Below, in pieces: positions 59,436 through 64,000 of a stretch of DNA of 64,000 nt; within the stretch, counting starts at the first letter, position 1; every line of letters starts with the position of its first letter. The stretch is taken from positions 23,985 through 87,984 of the forward strand of contig JAGBSO010000035.1 in NCBI GenBank assembly GCA_017631795.1. The letters run 5' to 3'. The stretch comes from Clostridia bacterium (GTDB lineage: Bacteria > Bacillota > Clostridia > Oscillospirales > Acutalibacteraceae). Both the position numbers and the translations under genes were made by a program. The notes beneath the pieces were generated by a model. That model did no database searches, was not told the DNA's origin, and saw only the letters and a list, made by a program, of their open reading frames with translations.

Positions 59436-60235
59436 TTTTTTGCCCCTTTCTTTTTTGAATCAGCACGCATCTGCTTGATATTGACTGTAACAAGAAGCAC
59501 GAGGATAGTCACAAAAAGCAGTGTTGAAAGTGCGTTGATTTTGGGAGAATACGGTTTCTTTGTCATTGAGAAAATTGTGACAGAAAGGGTCTGTACCGTA
59601 CTTCCGGAATTGAAGTAACTGATGATGAAGTCATCGAGTGAAAGAGTGAAAGCCATAATAAAACCTGTAACAATACCGGGTTTTATCTGGGGAATAACAA
59701 CTTTCATGAAAGCCTTTGCGGGAGGACAGCCAAGGTCAAGTGCCGCATTATAGATATTGTTGTCCATTCCTCTGATTTTAGGCAATACTTCAAGAGTAAC
59801 ATAAGGAATACAGAATGTGATATGGGAAATCAGAAGAGTGCCGAATCCCATTTCCATTGTGTTTGATTTTGAAATGATGAAAACAAAAAGAATCATCATT
59901 GAAACTGCCGTAACGATCTCAGGATTGACCATAGGAATGTTGTTTACGGACAGATACATTTTTTTCTTGAACCCCTTCATTGAGTTGATACCCACTGCTG
60001 CAAGAGTGCCGATGACTGTTGAAATAACAGCTGCAAGCACAGCAATAACAAGTGAAACATAAAGGGATTTCATGATTACGGCATCGTTGAAAAGCTCTTT
60101 GTACCACTGAAGTGAAAAACCTTCAAACACACTTCGGCTTTTGATACCGTTAAATGAATAGACAATCATTACAACAATCGGGGAGTAAAGGAATGCAAAC
60201 ACAAGGAAGTTGTAAAATCTTGATACGTGTTTCAA
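59432..60235 (-). CDS. potC: Spermidine/putrescine ABC transporter permease
   Basis: Second membrane subunit of the polyamine importer, 267 residues with six helices. The EAA-type cytoplasmic loop (YNAALDLGCPPAKAFMKVVIP) that contacts PotA is intact. SLDDFIISYFNSG after it is a PotC signature. Overlaps potB and potD by 4 bases each. Confidence 0.94.
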   Translation of the reverse strand: MKHVSRFYNFLVFAFLYSPIVVMIVYSFNGIKSRSVFEGFSLQWYKELFNDAVIMKSLYVSLVIAVLAAVISTVIGTLAAVGINSMKGFKKKMYLSVNNIPMVNPEIVTAVSMMILFVFIISKSNTMEMGFGTLLISHITFCIPYVTLEVLPKIRGMDNNIYNAALDLGCPPAKAFMKVVIPQIKPGIVTGFIMAFTLSLDDFIISYFNSGSTVQTLSVTIFSMTKKPYSPKINALSTLLFVTILVLLVTVNIKQMRADSKKKGAKK

Positions 60236-61092
60236 AACAGTCCACCTCCGCTTGTTTCAGCATCCTTATCAAAGCGGTTCATGATTCCCATTGAAATGAG
60301 AATGAGTACCATAAGGACAAGTGAAAGTGCTGCGCCGACATTATAGTTTACTTCACCGGTATTTCCGAGGAAATAATTTTCGATAATATCGCCGATAAGA
60401 TAAGTCATACCGCCGCCGAGAAGTTTTGAGATTATGAATGTACTTACTGCGGGGACAAAAACCATTGTAATACCTGAAATAATACCCGGTACACTCTGAG
60501 GCAGAAGCACCTTTGTGAAAACATTGAAACCGTTTGCGCCAAGGTCTTTTGCAGCTTCAATAACACTTTTGTCAATCTTTGTAAGCACTGTGTAAATCGG
60601 AAGAATCATGTAGGGCAGGAAATTATAAACCATTCCGAGCACGATTGCTCCGTTAGTGTTTATCATTGCAAACCCTTCAAATTCATATCCGAAAAGGGTT
60701 AAAAATGATTTGAGCAGAGTGTTTATAAGACCGGTATCTTCAAGAATTGTCATCCATGCGTATGTTCTGATAAGGAAATTCATCCACATGGGTAACATAA
60801 CAAGCAACACCATCGTCTGCTGATGGCGTGCCTTCATTCTTGATATGCTGTAAGCAAGAGGGTAGGCAAGAATCAGACATATGATTGTTGCAACAAAAGC
60901 AAGCTCGATTGAAACGATATATGTACTTTTGTATTCCCAGATGCTCAGAATGTTTGATAAAGTGAAACTTCCGTTTGCGTCAGTAAATGCGTAAAACAGA
61001 ACAAGTGCAATCGGAATAATGATGAAAATTGCCATCCACACTGTGAATGGTGCAGTCATTGCACGCTGAAGGCCTTTTGAATTCTTATTCAT
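60232..61092 (-). CDS. potB: Spermidine/putrescine ABC transporter permease
   Basis: First membrane subunit of the polyamine importer with six helices. [12 protein letters not shown] and the EAA loop ([21 protein letters not shown]) are typical. The start with GGAGG upstream was chosen, and overlaps the potA end by 8 bases; a frame reaching further back has no ribosome binding site. About 287 residues. Confidence 0.94.
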   Translation of the reverse strand: MNKNSKGLQRAMTAPFTVWMAIFIIIPIALVLFYAFTDANGSFTLSNILSIWEYKSTYIVSIELAFVATIICLILAYPLAYSISRMKARHQQTMVLLVMLPMWMNFLIRTYAWMTILEDTGLINTLLKSFLTLFGYEFEGFAMINTNGAIVLGMVYNFLPYMILPIYTVLTKIDKSVIEAAKDLGANGFNVFTKVLLPQSVPGIISGITMVFVPAVSTFIISKLLGGGMTYLIGDIIENYFLGNTGEVNYNVGAALSLVLMVLILISMGIMNRFDKDAETSGGGLF

Positions 61093-62218
61093 CGTCAGCG
61101 TCCTCCGAGTCAGCATTTACATCTGAAAGTTCATCGAACTCTTCACTGAAACTGCTGAAATCACCGTAAAGACCGCTGTATTCGCTCTTTTTCATGATGT
61201 GGATTGCATCGGGTTCAATATAAAGACCGATGTTGTCACCCACAAACTGTTCATCCGTTGACTGGATCATCCATTTGAAACCGCCGATATCAACGATTAT
61301 TTCAAAATGCACACCCTTGAATGTGACAGATGTTACTTTGCCCTTGAGCATACCCTGTTCAAAAGGCACAACGTCCACATCTTCGGGACGCACAACAACG
61401 TCAACGGGTTCATTTTTCTCGAAACCCTTGTCAAGGCACTTGAATGTCGCACCTGAGAATTCACAGACAAGGTCATCTTTCATAATGCCGTCAACAATAT
61501 TGCTCTCACCGATGAAATCGGCAACAAAAGCATTTTCGGGTTCATTATATATATCAATGGGAGTACCTATCTGCTGAATCACACCGTTGTTCATGACAAC
61601 AATTTTATCTGACATGGAAAGAGCTTCTTCCTGGTCATGTGTAACGTAGATAAATGTAATTCCCAGTCTCTGCTGTATATTTTTCAGTTCGTTCTGCATA
61701 TCTTTACGCAGTTTCAGGTCAAGAGCACCGAGAGGTTCATCAAGAAGAAGAACACGGGGTTTGACGGCAAGAGCACGTGCAATTGCAACACGCTGCTGCT
61801 GACCGCCGGAGAGAGTGTTGATATCTCTTGTCTCAAATCCTTTGAGGTTGACAAGAGAAAGCATCTCTGTGACAGTTTCCTTGATTTCTTTTTCTTTCTT
61901 TTTCTGTATTCTCAGACCGAATGCAATGTTCTCAAAAACATTGAGATGTGTAAACAGAGCATAACGCTGAAAAATGGTGTTCACCTGACGCTTGTGTGCA
62001 GGAACACCATTGATTAACTTTCCGTCGAAGATAACATCGCCGCTGTCGGGCTGTAAAAAACCTGCAATAATGCGCAGCGTTGTTGTTTTACCGCATCCTG
62101 ACGGACCGAGTAAAGTGAGAAATTCTTTATCTTCAATGGTAAGATCGAGTTCTTTTAATATCTGTTCTCCGTCAAAAGCCACGGAGATTTTCTTCAGGTC
62201 AATAATGTTGTTTGCCAA
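61085..62218 (-). CDS. potA: Spermidine/putrescine ABC transporter ATP-binding protein
   Basis: ATPase of the importer. Walker [11 protein letters not shown], signature [15 protein letters not shown], Walker [13 protein letters not shown] and switch His in [14 protein letters not shown]-type domain follows from about residue 245, and the last 20 residues are acidic. The start is TTG with GAGAGGGG upstream; no ATG fits. Order potA-potB-potC-potD is the standard one, with tight overlaps throughout. Confidence 0.95.
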   Translation of the reverse strand: MANNIIDLKKISVAFDGEQILKELDLTIEDKEFLTLLGPSGCGKTTTLRIIAGFLQPDSGDVIFDGKLINGVPAHKRQVNTIFQRYALFTHLNVFENIAFGLRIQKKKEKEIKETVTEMLSLVNLKGFETRDINTLSGGQQQRVAIARALAVKPRVLLLDEPLGALDLKLRKDMQNELKNIQQRLGITFIYVTHDQEEALSMSDKIVVMNNGVIQQIGTPIDIYNEPENAFVADFIGESNIVDGIMKDDLVCEFSGATFKCLDKGFEKNEPVDVVVRPEDVDVVPFEQGMLKGKVTSVTFKGVHFEIIVDIGGFKWMIQSTDEQFVGDNIGLYIEPDAIHIMKKSEYSGLYGDFSSFSEEFDELSDVNADSEDADDE

Positions 62219-62246
62219 TTATGCAACCCCTCTCACAAATTGATGC

Positions 62247-62300
62247 ATAATACACGATTATGTATATAGTCAATATAATATTTTTTTATATAAAAGTCAA
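62247..62300 (-). promoter_or_regulatory. Overlapping promoters for potABCD
   Basis: Two candidates on the minus strand: TTGACT, 17 bases, TATATT (62300 to 62272), and TTGACT, 15 bases, TATTAT (62273 to 62247). The -10 of the first overlaps the -35 of the second. Confidence 0.5.
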
Positions 62301-62432
62301 CAATTTTTTTCAAAATTTAATATATATAAAGACTCAGGTAAAAAAGAATATTTTTTTACAAGACAGAATAAGACATATTTTTTTCTGATTGCAGGTTATT
62401 ATATTTGCAAAATCTATGTCGGAGGTTGATTT

Positions 62433-62741
62433 ATGGTCTTGTTCAAGGCTGAAAAAGATACACTCACTGCTTATCTCGGCGGTGATATTGATCATCATAC
62501 TTCAAAAAATTTCCGTGATGAAATTGATTCGGAAATGGCCAGACTTATGCCATCTGTGCTGCGTCTTGACTTCCGTGATGTGCATTTTATGGATTCATCG
62601 GGAGTCGGTCTTGTTATGGGCAGATATAAGACGGGGCTTATCTACGGTTGCAAGGTGGTTGTTGCTTCAATGCCGCCAAAAGTTGAAAAAATCATGAAAA
62701 TGTCGGGACTCGGCAGAATAATCACTTTTGAAAAGGAATGA
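62433..62741 (+). CDS. spoIIAA: Anti-sigma F factor antagonist
   Basis: STAS-domain protein of 102 residues that frees sigma F by binding SpoIIAB in the forespore. The phosphorylated Ser lies in FMDSSGVGLVMGRY. GGAGGT ribosome binding site. First of three genes in the conserved spoIIA order. Its 120-base upstream region is AT-rich; a sigma-H promoter was sought without a convincing match. Confidence 0.95.
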   Translation: MVLFKAEKDTLTAYLGGDIDHHTSKNFRDEIDSEMARLMPSVLRLDFRDVHFMDSSGVGLVMGRYKTGLIYGCKVVVASMPPKVEKIMKMSGLGRIITFEKE

Positions 62742-62745
62742 TAAA

Positions 62746-63189
62746 ATGAAAAAAATCAATGAAATGAAGCTTACGGTGCAGGCAAAATCAGTCAACGAAA
62801 GCTTCTGCAGAGTTGCAGTTGCCTCTTTTGCTGCACAGCTTGACCCTACCGTTGAAGAAATTTCAGATATAAAAACTGCAGTCAGCGAAGCTGTTACCAA
62901 CAGCATTGTTCATGCCTATTCGGCTATGAACGGGAATATTTACATAACCGCATCTCTTTATCCCGACAATATGCTGACTGTCCGTGTCCGTGACACAGGT
63001 ATCGGTATTGCAGACATAAAACAGGCACGTGAACCGCTTTTCACAACAGGCGGTGATGACAGAAGCGGACTTGGTTTTTCTGTTATGGAGTGTTTTTCGG
63101 ACAAGCTGAAAGTCACATCAAAAGAGGGAAAAGGAACTACGGTTACGATTTATAAAAAGATCCGGGGAAAGAGTGTAGATGAATCGTGA
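62746..63189 (+). CDS. spoIIAB: Anti-sigma F factor (serine kinase)
   Basis: GHKL-type kinase that holds sigma F and phosphorylates SpoIIAA, 147 residues. ATP-binding boxes are AVSEAVTNSIVHAY (N box), VRDTGIGIAD (G1) and DRSGLGFSVM (G2). The ATG behind AGGAA was chosen, 4 bases after the spoIIAA stop; an in-frame ATG six codons earlier lies inside spoIIAA. Confidence 0.95.
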   Translation: MKKINEMKLTVQAKSVNESFCRVAVASFAAQLDPTVEEISDIKTAVSEAVTNSIVHAYSAMNGNIYITASLYPDNMLTVRVRDTGIGIADIKQAREPLFTTGGDDRSGLGFSVMECFSDKLKVTSKEGKGTTVTIYKKIRGKSVDES

Positions 63190-63847
63190 CATTACCGAAA
63201 GAAACAGACTTGTTTCGGAAAATATGGGGCTTGTGCATGCCTGCGCAAACAGATTCCGCGGCAGAGGCGTTGATTATGAAGATCTTGTGCAGTCGGGATG
63301 TATAGGACTTCTGAAAGCTGCAGAAGGATTTGATGAGTCAAGGGGATTCATGTTTTCAACTTATGCCGTTCCTGCAATAATCGGCGAAATCAAGCGGATT
63401 TTCCGTGACGGCGGCACAGTCAAAGTCGGCAGAAGTGATAAGGAAAAAGCACGGAATCTTCTGGCTTTGCGTGATGAAATGACAACCGAACTCGGCAGGG
63501 AACCGTCAATAAGTGAGCTTGCTCAGAAAGCAGGATATGAGGTTGCAGAAACATCGCAATTGCTGTGTGCATCAATGCCTGTTCTGTCGCTGACAGTTGA
63601 TGATGAAAGCGGTGAATGCAGTGAAATTGATGTGACAACAGGAGATACTACGGAAGAAATGGGTGATAGTATTGCACTTAAAGCCGCAGTGGAAAATCTT
63701 TCTGACAGAGATCGGAAAATCGTAGAATTCCGCTATTTTTCAGGTCTTACACAGACTGTGACAGCAAAAAAACTCGGCATGACACAAGTTCAGGTGTCAC
63801 GCCGTGAAAAGGTTATTCTGCAGGAGCTAAGGAAGAAACTGGGATGA
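63179..63847 (+). CDS. sigF: Sporulation sigma factor F
   Basis: Forespore-specific sigma-70 factor of 222 residues. Region 2 (NRFRGRGVDYEDLVQSGCIG, FSTYAVPAIIGEIKRIFRD), region 3 (KARNLLALRDEMTTEL, EPSISELAQ) and region 4 (LTQTVTAKKLGMTQVQVSRRE). It overlaps spoIIAB by 11 bases. The SpoIIA trio marks a spore former or its recent descendant. spoVA genes do not follow. Confidence 0.94.
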   Translation: MNRDITERNRLVSENMGLVHACANRFRGRGVDYEDLVQSGCIGLLKAAEGFDESRGFMFSTYAVPAIIGEIKRIFRDGGTVKVGRSDKEKARNLLALRDEMTTELGREPSISELAQKAGYEVAETSQLLCASMPVLSLTVDDESGECSEIDVTTGDTTEEMGDSIALKAAVENLSDRDRKIVEFRYFSGLTQTVTAKKLGMTQVQVSRREKVILQELRKKLG

Positions 63848-63880
63848 TAAACAATAATTCAGCGGTGCTAAATTATTGTA

Positions 63881-64000
63881 GTGGAAAATTGAAAATTGAA
63901 AGTTGAAAATGAATAGAGCGAAGCGGAATCAAGTGCGAAGCACTTCCGAAACTTTCCATTTTCCATTCTCAACTTTCCATTTGAGCGAAGCGATAAATTA
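63881..64000. repeat. Structured intergenic repeat, copy 2 (may continue past the window)
   Basis: Non-coding. The left arm of TTGAAAATTGAAAGT-type words (63881-63914) is inverted-complementary to the right arm of TTTCCATTTTCCA-type words (63951-63982). The centre is GAGCGAAGCGGAA, then the hairpin AAGTGC-GAA-GCACTT and CCG. It shares GAGCGxAGCGGAA and the hairpin layout with the copy at 37857-38041, with paired base changes in the stem. The end, GAGCGAAGCG, repeats the core word. Confidence 0.6.

Noticed and set aside
62310..62432. Sigma-H promoter for spoIIAA
   Set aside because: AGGTAAAA and GAAT words exist, but the distance between them is too long for the usual 11-13 base spacer, so no site was assigned.

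Overview
The window reads as a stretch of chromosome from a low-GC, Gram-positive, probably endospore-forming gut-type member of the Clostridia (Oscillospiraceae/Ruminococcus-like). The evidence is a complete spoIIAA-spoIIAB-sigF operon at the right end, AGGAGG-type ribosome binding sites before nearly every gene, sigma-A promoters of the TTGACA-17-TATAAT kind, ftsEX followed by an M23 hydrolase, a second type II topoisomerase pair (parE-parC), and a very large cyclic beta-glucan synthase-like protein. The taxonomic call is inference; no rRNA is present.

Layout. 0-12 kb is ordinary metabolism and envelope: aldo/keto reductase, a GH25 lysozyme, a DacA-like carboxypeptidase with unusual motifs, a metallophosphoesterase, an iron alcohol dehydrogenase, serC-serA, an alkaline-phosphatase-superfamily protein and a GPH sugar symporter. 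12-18.5 kb is the accessory part. A DUF1887-like (CARF plus PD-(D/E)xK nuclease) gene is divergent from a four-gene run: a small unknown protein, a soluble VirD4/TraG-like ATPase, a TIR domain fused to BspA-type leucine-rich repeats, and an ion-transporter-superfamily permease translationally coupled to it. No CRISPR array, cas gene or conjugation machinery accompanies it. This is the best candidate for an undescribed system.

18.5-28 kb holds topoisomerase IV, an AT-rich orphan metallopeptidase, secG, tRNA-Lys, an SH3 protein, a class A penicillin-binding protein and ruvX/yqgF. 28-35.4 kb is one GT84/GH94-type gene. 35-42 kb has yebC, a lipoprotein, a YhhN protein, a structured intergenic repeat, and an ECF sigma factor with a membrane-anchored beta-propeller partner and two small exported proteins. 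42-45 kb is a GH38 mannosidase, then on the minus strand ftsE-ftsX-M23-S41 and a 48-codon gene with a GADGPT motif.

49.5-62 kb is a run of minus-strand housekeeping genes: a CdaR/PucR regulator, an RsuA-family pseudouridine synthase, a DUF4830 protein, a coiled-coil protein, coaD, rsmD, a HAD phosphatase, uvrC, ptsH, and potABCD continuing directly into rimM-trmD. The spoIIA operon and a second copy of the intergenic repeat close the window.

Several functions link up. FtsEX, the M23 hydrolase, the S41 protein, the penicillin-binding proteins and GH25 all serve wall growth and division; serC-serA supplies phosphoserine; uvrC and ruvX serve DNA repair; rsmD, rimM, trmD and the pseudouridine synthase modify or mature RNA.
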